64,000 nucleotides of DNA from assembly GCA_028274465.1 (NCBI GenBank), contig CM051455.1, forward strand, positions 54,826,738 to 54,890,737. Direction: 5' to 3'. Below are positions 11,857 through 23,794 of the stretch, one piece after another. A model generated the notes under the pieces. The model made no database searches. It was not told where the DNA came from and saw only the letters and a list, made by a program, of their open reading frames with translations. A program made the translations under genes and the position numbers. Numbering within the stretch: the stretch's first letter is position 1; every line of letters starts with the position of its first letter. The DNA is from Plantago ovata (Eukaryota; Streptophyta; Magnoliopsida; Lamiales; Plantaginaceae).

Positions 11857-14537
11857 AGGGGGCGGATTCGACCCTTCAATCTGCTCGGCGCATCTCTGTC
11901 TGATTCCCAAGATTCCGAATCCGGTAAGCATTGCACAATTTAGACCAATATCTCTTTGCGATGTCATTTACAAGTTTGTGACCAAGTGTATTACTTTGCG
12001 ATTAAAAGATATTATGCCCCGGTTAATTGCGCCCACCCAATCAAGTTTTCTTAAGGGTCGGAGCACCCAAGATAACATTTTTGTGATTCAAGAGATTCTC
12101 CATTCCCTACGCCCCAAAAAGAATAACAAGACGGGATGTATGATTATGAAGCTTGACCTTGAGAAGGCATATGATAAAGTTGATTGGAATTATCTTGAGG
12201 AAACTTTGATTGTCTTTAACTTTCCCCAACAGTTAATTGCGCTGATTATGTTCTGTGTTAGAAGTGCATCTACACGAATACTATGGAATGGTGAACCTCT
12301 GGAACCCTTCCAGCATGCTTGTGGGTTACGCCAAGGCAACCCCTTATCTCCCTACTTATTTGTGTTGTGCGTGGAAAGATTGTCTTACTTGATTAATGAT
12401 ATGGTGGACGCTAAGAAGTGGAGTCCTATAAGTGTCTGTAGGAATGGTCCGAATTTCTCCCACCTCTTTTTTGCTGACGATTTGATTCTTATGGGAAAAG
12501 CCACAATTGCCAACGCAAGAACTATTAAGAAGGCTCTGGACATGTTTTGTGGTAGCTCTGGCCTGAAACTTAGTCATGAAAAGTCCAAGGTCTTCTTCAC
12601 AAAAAGCATGGGATACGTATTAAGCGGGATATCTGTGAGATACTTGGTTTTGGCGTCACGACAAGACTCGGTAAATACTTGGGAGTGAACCTGAATCATG
12701 GCAGAATGACACAAGAGGACTTCAGCCCCATGTTTGACCGGATTATGGGACGTTTCAGTGGGTGGAAACGTAAATTTTTGTCACTTGCAGGGCGAGCAAC
12801 GCTGATCCAATCCGTAACCTCGTCAATTCCAATTCATACCATGCAGTCCACTTGGCTCCCGGAGAATATCTGTAACAAGCTGGACAAGCTAAATCGGAAC
12901 TTTCTTTGGTCGTCTGATGTAAACCAACCAAAGATGCACCTTGTGGGATGGAAGAAAGTTACCCAGACAAAGCAGGATGGAGGTCTAGGCTTGAGAGAAG
13001 CTAGAACCACTAATGAAGCGCTTCTAGCAAAAATGGTGTGGAGGATCTTGTGTGATGAGAAGACAGTGTGGTCCAAACTCGTAGAGAAAAAATATTTGAA
13101 GGGTTCCAATATTTTTCAATGCATATCAAGGCCTGGGGACAGTCCGTCATGGAAAGGAATATTGAAGTGCGCTGTGTTGCTGAAATCGTTTTTCCGGTGG
13201 CGTATTGGAGATGGCAATACAATATCGTTTTGGTACGATAATTGGTTGGGAACCGGAGCTCTGTGCTCCAGTATACACAGTATCTCTGAAGTAGATAAAT
13301 TGCTCAAGTTGAGTGATCTGGTGGACGAGAACGGTAGCTGGGAGTTGCAAAATCTGTCCACAAACCTGCCCCCTCATATTGTGCAGCAGATTTTGGCTTT
13401 TACAATTCATCTTTCGAGCAGTGGGGACACGCCAATCTGGAGAGAAAGCTCAAATGGCCAATTTTCTTGCAGCTCTGCCTATAAAACTCTACAGAAGCAC
13501 TATTCGGACACTCCCCCCAGAAATAATTCAAACCTCCGCTGGATTTGGAAACTTCGGTGCAGCCATAAGTTCAAACACTTCCTCTGGTTGGTCGCTCAAG
13601 AACGTCTTGTCACGAACAAGCTGAGGAAGGATAGGAAAATTGTTCAAGACGCATCATGTTCCCTCTGTAAATCAGCGGATGAAACAGTCCTCCACATCCT
13701 CTGCCAATGCCCATATGCGAAGAGGATATGGGAGAAGGTGCTCACGCCTATCGCCCTTACTAAATTCCAGCTGATCCAGGAAAAGACTTGGTTGCAAACC
13801 AATATTACTAGGCAGAGTTTTGATTCACTCTTGCTCCCAGAAATACCTTGGCCCCATGTGTTTCTAGCTACGATTTGGAACGTATGGAAGGCTAGGAACT
13901 GTAATGTATTCAACCACAGATTACAGAGCGCCCAGCAAACTCTGCATCTGATCCGCAAAGATAGTCTGGATCTACACATGAGTTTTAGCGGAGCCATAGT
14001 AAATTCGGGACGGGCTAGATGGCGTCCTCCAGCCCCAACTTGGGTCAAATTGAACACGGATGGCAGCACTAAACCTCAGTCAAATGTAGGAGCCATAGGA
14101 GGGGTTCTGAGAGATGAACGTGGGGAGTGGATTTGGGGATTCTGCAAGAAACTTCAAACGCCGACGGTGGAGGAATCGGCGTTGCAGGCTCTGCTACATG
14201 GCCTGAATATAGCCTGGGAGAGAAGAATTGAAAAGCTTGAGATTGAAATAGACTCTGAGACTGCCTAGAAAATGGTGGAAGGAAACTTAACTACACCTCC
14301 ACAGTTTCAAGAGCTTGTTACCGGCTGCCAAGCCTTGTTGCGTAAACCATGGGAAGTTAAATTCAGGCACATCAACCGTAATGCGAATGGCCTTGCTGAT
14401 GCAATGGCTCAGTTTAGCTACAACAAGGAAGACGATGGGGGAAGGCCTTTGGACCAACCACCGGAGGAAGTTTTACCGTTTTTGGCTTTTGATATAGTTT
14501 AGTTGCTTTTTCTGATGTACCAAAAAAAAAAAAAAAA
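11857..14537 (+). mobile_element. 5'-truncated L1 LINE inserted in a tandem repeat
   Basis: The element starts inside the RT domain and ends with a poly(A) run at 14522-14537. Endonuclease and ORF1 are absent. Its ORF2 is comparatively well preserved (see the pseudogene entry), so it is a younger insertion than the minus-strand L1 at 7.7-10.6 kb. Confidence 0.9.
11915..14502 (+). pseudogene. L1 ORF2 remnant: RT, zf-RVT, RNase H
   Basis: The reverse transcriptase runs from FRPISLCDVIYKF (about 11945) through DLEKAYDKVDW, GLRQGNPLSPYLF and FFADDLILMG (about 12467-12496). A one-base frame slip near 12605 moves the frame into the segment read to 14268. That segment holds the RT thumb (GRATLIQSVTSSIP), the zinc-binding module (CSLCKSADETVLHILCQCPY, about 13660-13720) and the RNase H start (WVKLNTDGSTKPQ, about 14040). 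A TAG at 14266-14268 interrupts RNase H; the frame then continues as KMVEGNLTT to a natural stop at 14500-14502. RNase H motifs FRHINRNANGLAD are visible after the stop. One slip and one nonsense codon are the only clear lesions in about 2.6 kb. Confidence 0.85.
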
Positions 14538-14832
14538 CATAACTGAATAAACCAACATATTGAACAAAATTGAATCACTTAAAAAATATTATTTTCATCT
14601 GAAATAACATAACTGAACAAACCATCATATTGAACAAAATTGAATATAATGAAGCTGAACAGAACTGAACCTTAATTTTGAACAGGTTAAAAGAGAAAAT
14701 CGTCATTTAAGTAATTGTATGACTTAAAATTAACGAACAAATGCACAAAACTAAGACCGAAATAAATAAAACAAAACAACGTAACATTAGATTTGATAAT
14801 ATCGATGGATATGACTCGATCAGAAAGAACTA

Positions 14833-14913
14833 CTCCTTCCGTCCCAGAACTTAAAGTGTAGATGAAAAGGTATTAAAAAAGGAAAGCGGATATAGTTCTC
14901 GGGATGGAGTGAG
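14833..14913. mobile_element. 81-bp Stowaway/mariner-like MITE
   Basis: The termini CTCCTTCCGTCCC and (reverse complement) CTCACTCCATCCC form imperfect inverted repeats, with agaac following on both arms. TA flanks each end (14831-14832 and 14914-14915). Length and ends fit a minimal mariner-type MITE. It lies just downstream of the small gene at 14969-15496. Confidence 0.65.
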
Positions 14914-14968
14914 TAGCTGATGATTTAGTTAATACGTGAGACAATCAATCTTCTTGTCCTTGACATTA

Positions 14969-15496
14969 TTATACCGTATATATGGCAGGTGAATTGAGCA
15001 GAAATATGTCAGCAATCACTGGTGACCTAAAGCTGACTCTCTTCTTCAATCTTGCTTCTTTCACCATAGTTTCTGTGGGGCGGAAAGACGGAGTCTCCAA
15101 CTGGCCTATTTGAGCTTCTTCATCCTTCATCTCAACATCCAGAGACAAGCTCTCAGTAAACTCAGAGAGCAGCTCTTCCAATCTAACATGTCTCTCACCA
15201 AACGATGGATGTATCCTCTTGGAAGAACACGGCTTCATATCCGATAAATCATTACCATTACAACTGTTGCTGCTGTTGAAAACTGGAGATGACATGATCA
15301 AATCCTCCAGGGTCAGAACCTTACTACTCATGATCATCATCATGTCACGGTTCTCATGATGATCATACTGCCTGATCTGCGTTTTCTTGACAGCCGGCCA
15401 TAAGCTTCTTGCTTTCATGAACTTCATAACCGAAGCTTTTATCCCGTTTCTTTTTGATGATCCATCAGCTCGGCCTCTGGAACCGGTACTATCCAT
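14969..15496 (-). CDS. small single-exon protein of unknown function (175 aa)
   Basis: This is an uninterrupted frame with an ATG in a clean context, encoding a basic, Ser-rich protein. The N-terminus (residues 1-45) is Lys/Arg-rich with MKFMKARSLWPAVKK. The middle holds VLTLEDLIMSSP (about residues 60-71) and RLEELLSEFTESLSLDVEMK (about 105-124). The C-terminus carries KKRVSFRSPVIADIFLL, in which RVSF fits the RVxF docking motif for protein phosphatase 1. No signal peptide or membrane segment is visible. It looks like a real plant gene because of its ordered motif-like blocks and lack of transposon similarity, but I do not recognise the family. Phosphatase binding is inference from a short motif only. 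Confidence 0.6.
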   Translation of the reverse strand: MDSTGSRGRADGSSKRNGIKASVMKFMKARSLWPAVKKTQIRQYDHHENRDMMMIMSSKVLTLEDLIMSSPVFNSSNSCNGNDLSDMKPCSSKRIHPSFGERHVRLEELLSEFTESLSLDVEMKDEEAQIGQLETPSFRPTETMVKEARLKKRVSFRSPVIADIFLLNSPAIYTV

Positions 15497-16107
15497 TTCT
15501 TATTTCGCTACGGGAATGTGGAGGGATCGATAATTAGATTACTTAGTTTAGATGCTGAAAAATGTGAAGACCTTGTTGATATAATATAGAGATTGATCGA
15601 GTAAGTTATGGACGAAATCTCGGAGGAAATTAGATTAACATTGGTAGTTAGTTGTCTATGTAGACAATTAAGTCTTGTTTTAACTTATAATTGGACAGTA
15701 GTGAGTTTATAAGTATTGATAATACCGTCATTGAAGCTAGCATAACTAAAATCATATGGATTCAGATTCACTGTTTGTATTTTCTTGTGTACTCTTTTTG
15801 TCTCAATGTGATGTACAACATGGTTGCAGCTTCAGATAGTATATAAAATTGGCATTGATTTTGATGTCATACGAGGTTCTCTTGGAGTTAGTTTCTGAGC
15901 CTTTGCCAAATGCAGCTTCAAACTTTTGGCTTTTGGGTTGGAAATTGGAATTAACTTTTTTCATGAGTAGGGGCCTGAGATTTTGATCTTTAAGGTTTTG
16001 AATTAGTTTACGGATTGAGGTACTAGAAATTCGAATTTTTCGATTAACCGACCCGATCGATAATTATCCATTCCATTTCAATATTTTCACATGTATATTA
16101 ATGTTTT
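15497..16107. other. intergenic, probable promoter side of the small gene
   Basis: AT-rich and noncoding. It includes a possible TATA-like string near 15575-15590 (ttgatataatata) about 80 bases upstream of the minus-strand start codon. Nothing else was recognised. Confidence 0.4.
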
Positions 16108-16110
16108 TTA

Positions 16111-17580
16111 GTGCATGTTTGGTTCAAAATGACCAATTTTGAGATTTGGAAGGAGGGATTTGAGCCCATAATCTTATTTGGGCTAGAGGAGGGATTTGCG
16201 TGTCCAATTGTTGTTTGGTTGATATTCCACAAATAGAGATTTCGAGGGATTTGAAATGAAATATCTCGTTTGGTTGACGAGGGATTTGTGACATATTTCG
16301 GACTCCGTGCGAGGGATTTCGTAAATTGTGCTAGGTAGTTAGTTATAACTACCTAATTAGATGTATCAAAATACCCTTTTGGTTGAAATTCTTTGTTCTT
16401 AAAAGGGAGGGCATATTGGTCAATTCATAATTTTTACATTTCCCTCTCAAACTGGTGTTTGCTGAATCCATTTTTATTGTTCTGTTTGATGATGCAATTA
16501 CGTGAACCAATTTTATCATGAATATATATTATATTTCCTAATTCTAATTGGTAGTATATGTCACACCCTTAAAATTACAAATTCAAATCACAATCAATAG
16601 TGAAAAAAAATCCATGATAAAGCATAATGTCATTAGAAGTTGATCAACATTACTTAGCCACATGATACATAATCACCATAAGCACTGAAGTAGGTCCTTA
16701 ACCTATTGAAGTACTGATCAGATCGCAAAACATACGAACATATTGAGCAGTTTTTGTTCGACACATTAGTTCTAGAGATTATATAAATCATAATATTTTA
16801 GAAGTAGCATTACTAGTACTTATCCACATGATACCGAAGCTAAAACATAAACTTATTACAGAACCAAATAGTAGCCCTGATTAGTACTTATCCAAGTGAA
16901 ACATAACCAGCATAAATACTAGAAATATTATAACACGTACTTAGCCTATTGAAATATTTTGGTAGAGCACAAAAAATTCAGACATAATGAAAGGATAGGG
17001 GCATATGTTCAAATGGTGATAACGTTTTAAATATATTTTATTATTAAATAAATAATAATAATAACATAAATTTTGTAATATTATATAAAATACATTTTAG
17101 ATTTTTTTTAACTTTAATTAAGAGAGAATTAGGAGTCGGAGATGGGGTACTCCAAACATAGCCAAAGTGGTCTCTATTTATAGATCTCGAAAAATAAAAT
17201 CGTTGGTGATTTTTACTTATTTTTTGCATTTTTATTTTTGAGTTATGGCCGTTTTAAAATAAAGAGTGTCGTCACTTTCCTGTGTGAACACGCGACATGT
17301 TGTCTGCTGCCCGTTTGTGGTTTTTCCGTTATTGTCATTTAATGACAAAGGCATAGTTGTCATTTCAGTTGGAGACTGAATACTCCATTTGTGTCATTTG
17401 GCAAATACCTCCTCCCACTTGGTATTTCAAATGAGCTAAAATACAAAGCCCAAGGGAGGAGGGATCTCACAAATTCCTGACCCGACGGGCCGAAGGCACT
17501 GTTACCAAACGAGGTATTTCGAGCGATTTGGACAAAAAACGCACCAAATCCCTCCCAAATACCTCATACCAAACATGCAC
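16111..17580. mobile_element. 1.47-kb non-autonomous Harbinger-like DNA transposon
   Basis: The terminal inverted repeats are GTGCATGTTTGGTT at 16111 and ACCAAACATGCAC ending at 17580. The trinucleotide TTA directly abuts both ends (16108-16110 and 17581-17583), the target duplication typical of PIF/Harbinger. Subterminal regions carry several inverted copies of 'gagggatttg' and 'tatctcgtttgg' words. No transposase or Myb-like ORF is seen inside, so it depends on proteins supplied elsewhere. Confidence 0.75.
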
Positions 17581-17795
17581 TTATAGTAAAAATACAGGGG
17601 TTTAAATAGATTTAAAGTAAAACCCTGATATAAACAGAAGAATATGTAAAGTTCTGAGCCATTCACTTTCATAAAATCACAAGTCCTCAACTAGTTTCCC
17701 TTTGAAGTTTGAATTCAGGGTAAAATATCTTCGGCGATATGTAATATTTTTCATTTTGAACTTTTGTTCGTAGACATAATGTATATTCATTAAGT

Positions 17796-18021
17796 TTTCA
17801 TAAGATAAAGACTTTAAAGAGTTAGAGGAGAGGGGAGAATATCATTGTATTTTCAAGTGTGCCTCAATGTACAAGTTCAAGCCCTATTTATAGGGAACTC
17901 TCCATAACCAAGTGAGTTTTGTAACTCTCAATTTACATAATGGAACAATAAAGTACAATACTAAATGGAGTATATGAGGTATAGGAAGAGTCATGAACTC
18001 ATGGCATTCATATTTATAACA
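17796..18021 (-). repeat. copia 3' LTR
   Basis: On the minus strand it runs from TGTTATAAATATGAATG to TCTTATGAAA. It matches the LTR at 23304-23528 almost perfectly. The polypurine tract lies just inside it. Confidence 0.93.
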
Positions 18022-18032
18022 CTCCCCTTGAA
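18022..18032 (-). promoter_or_regulatory. copia polypurine tract
   Basis: Minus-strand sequence ttcaaggggag directly precedes the TGTTAT start of the 3' LTR, the expected primer site for plus-strand DNA synthesis. Confidence 0.75.
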
Positions 18033-18168
18033 TGACATTAGTTTATTTGTCGAATACGCTTTAAAGTTACTGCCTCGTTAAAAACCTTGCTAAGAAAAAC
18101 CCAGTGGGATAAAAACTTAGCGAAGGGAAAAAGGGTGCAGTGCGTATCCGTCTCCCCTGATTGAAACA

Positions 18169-19634
18169 TCACTTTATGTCTTTTAGTCGCCGCATTCCAA
18201 TCTTTCGGACCAATCTTTGAAATGAAGATGTTGGAAGTGACTTGGTGAACAAAACTGCTAAATTCTCAGATGAACGGATTTGTTGTACTTTGATAGCCCC
18301 TTGCTTTTGTATGTCATGAGTGAAGAAGAACTTTGGTGAAATGTGCTTTGTCCGGTCTCCTTTAATAAATCCTTCCTTCAATTGTGCGATACAAGCTGTA
18401 TTATCTTCATAAAGTACTGTCGGAACTTCCTCTTGGAATGTAAGACCAGACATATTGCGAATATGTCCAATTAAGGTTCTCACTAGACACATTCACGACT
18501 TGCTTCATGGATTGCTATCAATTCTGCATGGTTAGAAGAGGGAATAACCAAAGTTTGCTTAACAGAACGCCATGAAATAGCAGTACCTCCACAAGTGAAT
18601 AAATAACCTGTTTGAGAACGGCCTTTGTGTGGATCAGACAAATATCCAGCATCGGCATATCCAATTAACTCAGAGCTACCAGAGTTCAAATAGTACAAAC
18701 CCATATCACTTGTACCTCGAAGGTATCTAAATATATCTTTGATCCCATTCCAGTGTCTTCGAGTAGGAGAAGAACTAAACCTTGCTAGTAAGTTAACGGC
18801 AAAAGCTATATCTGGTCGTGTGTAGTTAGCAAGGTACATTAGTGCGCCGATAGCACTAAGGTATGGTACTTCAGGACCAAGAAGTTCTTCATTCTCTCCC
18901 GGAGGTCTAAAAAAGGATCTTTTTCCACATCTAAGTTTCTTACAACCATGGGTGTACTAAGTGGATGTGCCTTATCCATGTAGAATTGTTTTAGGCAATT
19001 TTTCTACGTAATTCGATTGATGCACAAACGTTCCATTTTCCAAGTGCTCGATTTGCAGACCCAAACAATACTTGGTTTTTCCAAGGTCTTTCATTTCAAA
19101 ATTTTTCTTCAAACAATCAACCGCTTTTGATAGCTCTTCAGGAGTGCCAATAATGTTCAAGTCATCAACGTAGACTGCGATAATGAAAAAATTTGCTCCA
19201 GATCGTTTAATAAAAAAGCATGGACATATGGTATCATTCTTGTATCCTTTTTTTGACAAGAATGTGCTTAAACAATTGAACCACATTCGTCCTGATTGTT
19301 TTAGTCCGTATATAGCTTTATTTAATTTGATCGAATGAACTTCTCGAGCTTTTGGGTGTTGTGCTTCAGGCACTTTGAATCCTTCCGGGATTTTCATATA
19401 AATATCATTCTCCAAGGACCCATATAAATAGGTCGTTACTACATCCATGAGACGCATCTCAAGTTTTTCATGTATAGCCAGACTTATTAGGTAACGAAAT
19501 GTAGTAGCATCCATTACTGGAGAATATGTCTCTTTATAATCAATTCCAGGTCTTTGAGTAAAGCCTTGTGCGACAAGTCTTGCTTTATATCTTTCAACTT
19601 CATTTTTCTCATTCTTTTTCGCACAAATACCCAT
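18169..19634 (-). pseudogene. copia reverse transcriptase and RNase H
   Basis: RT (18972-19634) has ARLVAQGFTQRPGIDY, ETYSPVMDATTFR, NKAIYGLKQSGRMWF and the catalytic YVDDLNIIGT. RNase H (18169-18839) has YLANYTRPDIAFAVNLLARF, GYADAGYLSDPHKGRSQTGY and YEDNTACIAQL, and ends KIGMRRLKDIK. Frame breaks occur between 18840 and 18972 and at about 18485, so the polyprotein is not continuous. Confidence 0.85.
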
Positions 19635-19936
19635 TTATATCCAACGGGTTTTACACCATTTGGTATACGGACTACAGGTCCAAAACTTTACGCTTACTCA
19701 GAGAGTTTAATTCTTTGTTGATAGCATCTTTCCATTTTGGCCAATCACTTCTACGCCTACATTCTTCCATTGATGTAGGTTCAAGATCCTCACTTTCTTC
19801 AATAAATCGCGCGCTATATTATATGAGAAAATATCATCGATGTTTGTATCATTTCGATTCCATATCTTTCCAGTTACGACATAATTAATGGAGATCTCTT
19901 CATTTTCAATAATTGCAGGTACCTGTGTCTCTTTTG

Positions 19937-21660
19937 TTATGTCGTGTGACTCGTGTGGAGTCTTATTAGTCTCTTCAGGAGATTTTTCTTCCTCTTGCGG
20001 GCCATCACTAACATTTGCTCCTTTCTTTTTCGAGGATTTTTATCTTTGGAACCGACTGGTCTTCTACGCTTCATGCGTGCCTTAGACTCACTAGCCTTTG
20101 TAGTTGGTCCTTCAGGGACTTCAATTCTAATCGGAGCATTTGCAGCTGGAATATAAGACTTGGTAACTCTTTGTGGGTCAGCGAATGCATCTGGCAATTG
20201 ATTCGCTAGATTTTGCAAATGAATTATCTTTTGAATTTCATTTTCACATTGACTTGTACGAGGATCATGAATAGATAATGATAATTCATTACATGATATA
20301 TTATTTTCCAACTGCTTGCGTCTCCCCCCATTGTTGGAAAATTAGATTCGTCGAAATGGCAAACGACAAATCTTGTCGTAAATAAATCTCCAGTCGATGG
20401 TTCTAAATATTTAATTATTGATGGAGATTCATATCCAACATATATTTCCAATCGTCTTTGGGGTCCCATCTTTGTGCGTTGTGGTGGAGCTATTGGTACG
20501 TAAACCGCACACCCAAAGATTTTTAGATGAGATATGTTTTGTTCATGACCATACACCAATTGCATCGGGGAGAACGTTTGATATCCTGTTGGCCTGATGC
20601 GCACTAGTGTCGCAGCATGTAAAATGGCATGTCCCCATGCCGAGGCTGGGAGTTTGGTATTCATCAGTAATGGCCTTGCAATTAACTGGAGTCGTTTAAT
20701 AAGTGACTCGGCCATACCATTTTGTGTATGAACATGTGCAACTGGATGTTCAATATTTATACCAACAGACATGCAATAATCATTGAATGCTTGCGATGAG
20801 AATTCTGCAGCATTATCAAGGCGTATATTTTTTATTGGAGAATCCGGGAAGTGTGCTCGTAAACGTATTATCTGTGCAAGAAGCCTTGCAAATGCCATAT
20901 TACGAGTAGATAATAAGCACACATGTGACCATCTTGTGCATGCATCTATTAGGACCATAAATATCTAAATGGTCCACATGATGGTTGTATGGTCCACATA
21001 TATCTCCATGAATTCTCTCTAGAAAAGCAGGACTTTCATATCCGACCTTCTCTAATGATGGTCTCAAAATAAATTTTCCTTGAGTACATGCAATGCATGA
21101 AAAGTCCTTACTTTGAAAAATCTTCTGGTTTTTCAATGTATGACCGCATGAATTCTCGATGATTCTTCGCATCATTATTGACCCGGGATGGCCCAACCGG
21201 TCATGCCATATTTTGAAGTTACTATCAAGCTGTTTTTCGATAGTATAAACTTCAATTGCTCCAATCTTAGTGTATTACAAACCAGAGGATAGTACCGGTA
21301 ATTTTTCTAAAATACTTTTGTTACCGGATCTCAAGGTTGTAATGCAAAGGAATTCATTGCCATTTTCACTCATTGTCTCAACGTGATAGTTATTCAATCG
21401 AATATCTTTGAAACTCATTAAGTTTCGTTGAGATTTAGAAGAGAATAATGCTTCTTCTATGACAATCTTTGTTCCATGTGGTAGTATTATGTTTGCTCTT
21501 CCGGAGACTTCAATTAAATTTGTACTACCCGATATTGTACTCACATTTGCCTCTTTCAATGATAGTGAGTAAAGTATTTTTTATTTTTGAATATGCTATG
21601 CGTAGTTGCACAATCTGCCAAGCATACTTCTTCTTCGTTCGCCTTGGACATTTTCAAGAT
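19937..21660 (-). pseudogene. copia protease and integrase
   Basis: The protease region reads LADCATTHSIFK (about 21590-21625) where copia elements usually have a D-S/T-G-like D-A-T-T-H site. The pre-integrase HPGSIMMRRII and a CIACTQGK zinc-binding half are at 20900-21196. The integrase core (20224-20958) contains VLIDACTRWSHV, IRLDNAAEFSSQAF and NGMAESLIKRLQ, which supply the D-D-E residues, then GCAVYVPIAPPQRTKMGPQR. Frame shifts occur near 20940 and 20300. Confidence 0.8.
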
Positions 21661-21794
21661 TTCTTCAATAAATAAAATAAAATAAGTGACTTGAAGTACA
21701 ATGAAATAAAATGGTTTATAATTTCAGTAATCATTATTCATTGAAAAAAAACATTATTCATACTAAGAGGGACAACAAGTCCATTGCAAAAACA

Positions 21795-22828
21795 TTATTC
21801 ATTCAAAAGAAAAACTTCAAGCTTGAGTGTCCATAGCATCACTTGCACCTTCAGGGTAAACAAGGAAATCTGAGACATCCAAGTGGGTTGCATCATATTG
21901 TCCATGAGGGGAATCATCTTGGACAAATTTGCTTCAATGTTCTTGCCTTTAGCTTTGATTGAGGCTTGATAAAGTTCAACAATGTGTTTTGGTGTACGGC
22001 AAGTACGAGACCAATGATTTGTCATGCCACACCTATAGCACATTTCAACATTATTTTTCGATTGCCCACTTTTTCCATTATTTGGCTTCTCTTGATGACT
22101 TGAATTTTTGAAGCCACTATATGGACGAGAGCCCCCACGTCCACGTCCATATCCACGGCCTCCGCCACGCCCACATACATGACCTCTACCACGACCGGGG
22201 TTTTGGCCATTATTGTTAAACTTTGTGGCATTTGCTTCAGGCAACGACCTTGAACCACTTGGGCGGGATTCATGATTTTTCATCAAGAGCATATTATTTT
22301 TTTCAGCCACAAGAAGGCATGAGATTAAAGCTGAATATTTTGTAAACCCTTTCTCACGATATTGCTGCTGCAGGAGCAAGTTATTAGCATGAAAAGTAGA
22401 TAGTGTCTTTTCGAGCTTATCCGCTTCCGTGACTTTCTCACCACATAATTCTAATTGAGAGGTGATCTTAAACATTGCTGAGTTAAATCGCTCACACATT
22501 TAAAATCTTCGAAACGTAAATGTAACCAATCATAATGAGCGGTAGGCAGTGTCACGGTCTTTTGGTGATCGTACCTCTCATTGAGGTTATTCCAAAGATC
22601 TGCAGGATCTTTGACAGTAAGATATTCAGCTTTGAGGCCTTCATCAAGATGGTGGCGGAGAAAAATCATCGCCTTGGCCTTGTCTTGTTTGGACGCGGTA
22701 TTTTCACCTTTTATGGTGTCTCCAAGACCCTTAGCATCGAGGTGAATTTCCGCATCGAGAACCCATGATAGGAAATTGTTTCCGGAGATGTCCAAGGCGA
22801 CAAATTCAAGATTGCAAAGATTTGCCAT
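21795..22828 (-). pseudogene. copia gag with CCHC zinc knuckle
   Basis: It starts MANLCNLEFVALDISGNNFL at 22828. It contains the gag capsid-like LWNNLNERYDHQKTV, a Gly/Arg-rich RGRGHVCGRGGGRGYGRG stretch, and the zinc knuckle CYRCGMTNHWSRTC (about 22000-22045). A frame break near 22490 splits it in two. Confidence 0.85.
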
Positions 22829-23280
22829 GATCAAACTAAAAGAGAAACAATCAAGGGAGTTAAGCATCTCGTTCAATCATGTTAACATTAATTTATCCAA
22901 CAAGCAGAGAAATTGTTTAGATCAAACTAATAAGTCAATACGTGTAAAAGACAATTATAGATAAGAGAGATTAATAAAAATAAGATTGACAATACTGTTG
23001 TTATGATTAAAGGCATGATCATTCACAATTTAATTACCATCATCAAGTAAATCATCTAGTACTATGCAAATGAAAAAGGAGTTGGGATCCAGGGGAATAA
23101 GTACTAGTACTACTAATTAATTTGGCACTAACAATTAACAAAGCAAAGCATATGTAAGTAGTACGAACATACTGTACTAACTAAAATGTGCAATATGATT
23201 AGATAAATTTATCAACTAACTAACGTAGATGATTTTATGTCTTACCTTAGCAAGAAGGGATGATTAGGAGTCGGATTAGC

Positions 23281-23303
23281 TCGGTAGAGTCGTGTTGATA
23301 ACG
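23281..23303 (-). promoter_or_regulatory. copia primer-binding site region
   Basis: Minus-strand sequence cgttatcaacacgactctac lies immediately inside the 5' LTR. This is the expected position of the tRNA primer site. The exact tRNA is not assigned. Confidence 0.55.
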
Positions 23304-23528
23304 TTTCATAAGATAAAGACTTTAAAGAGTTAGAGGAGAGGGGAAAATATCATTGTATTTTCAAGTGTGCCTCAATGTACAAGTTCAAACCCTATTATAG
23401 GGAACTCTCCATAACCAAGTGAGTTTTGTAACTCTCAATTTACATAATGGAATAATAAAGTACAATACTAAATGGAGTATATGAGGTATAGGAAGAGTCA
23501 TGAAATCATGACATTTATATTTATAACA
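23304..23528 (-). repeat. copia 5' LTR
   Basis: This is the 225-bp partner of the LTR at 17796-18021. It ends at the duplicated taagt, which begins at 23529. Confidence 0.93.
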
Positions 23529-23692
23529 TAAGTCAAATTCATAGAAAAGTCAAGATTTTTCGATAATATATGAAAATTCAGTTTTTTAATAGGTTTGACT
23601 GATTTTCACGGGCATATGCAAAATGGGAGTTTTAATACAATGTTATAGAGGTTTTAGTATTGAAAAATATAAATTTCACATTTGATAAAATA

Positions 23693-23794
23693 ATGTTTTG
23701 ATTTTATCCAACCGTAAGTTTTGAAGGACAAGATATACTCAACATGTTTTGATTTTATCCAACCGTAAGTTTTGAAGGACAAGATATACTCAAC
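23693..23794. repeat. 51-bp tandem duplication
   Basis: Two exact or near-exact copies start at 23693 and 23744, each beginning atgttttgattttatccaac. The duplicate lies between the copia element and the 3' end of LIP5. The remainder of 23534-24150 has no gene. Confidence 0.9.

Larger units (their letters stand above)
11821..14645. repeat. 70-bp tandem repeat interrupted by an L1
   Basis: A unit starting cacttaaaaaatattatttt occurs complete at 14576-14645. Its preceding copy is split, with its first 36 bases at 11821-11856 and the remainder at 14538-14575. The L1 sits at position 36 of the first copy. The base string cataac is present on both sides (11851-11856 and 14538-14543), consistent with a target duplication that merges with the poly(A). 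Confidence 0.8.
17796..23528 (-). mobile_element. Ty1-copia LTR retrotransposon, complete structure with degenerate ORF
   Basis: The element is flanked by the 5-bp duplication taagt (17791-17795 and 23529-23533). Both LTRs (226 and 225 bp) start TGTTATAAATA on the minus strand. Domain order on the minus strand is gag, protease, integrase, RT, RNase H, which is the copia order. The LTRs differ by about 6 substitutions and one 1-base indel, indicating a fairly recent insertion. The internal region nevertheless carries several frame breaks. Confidence 0.93.
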
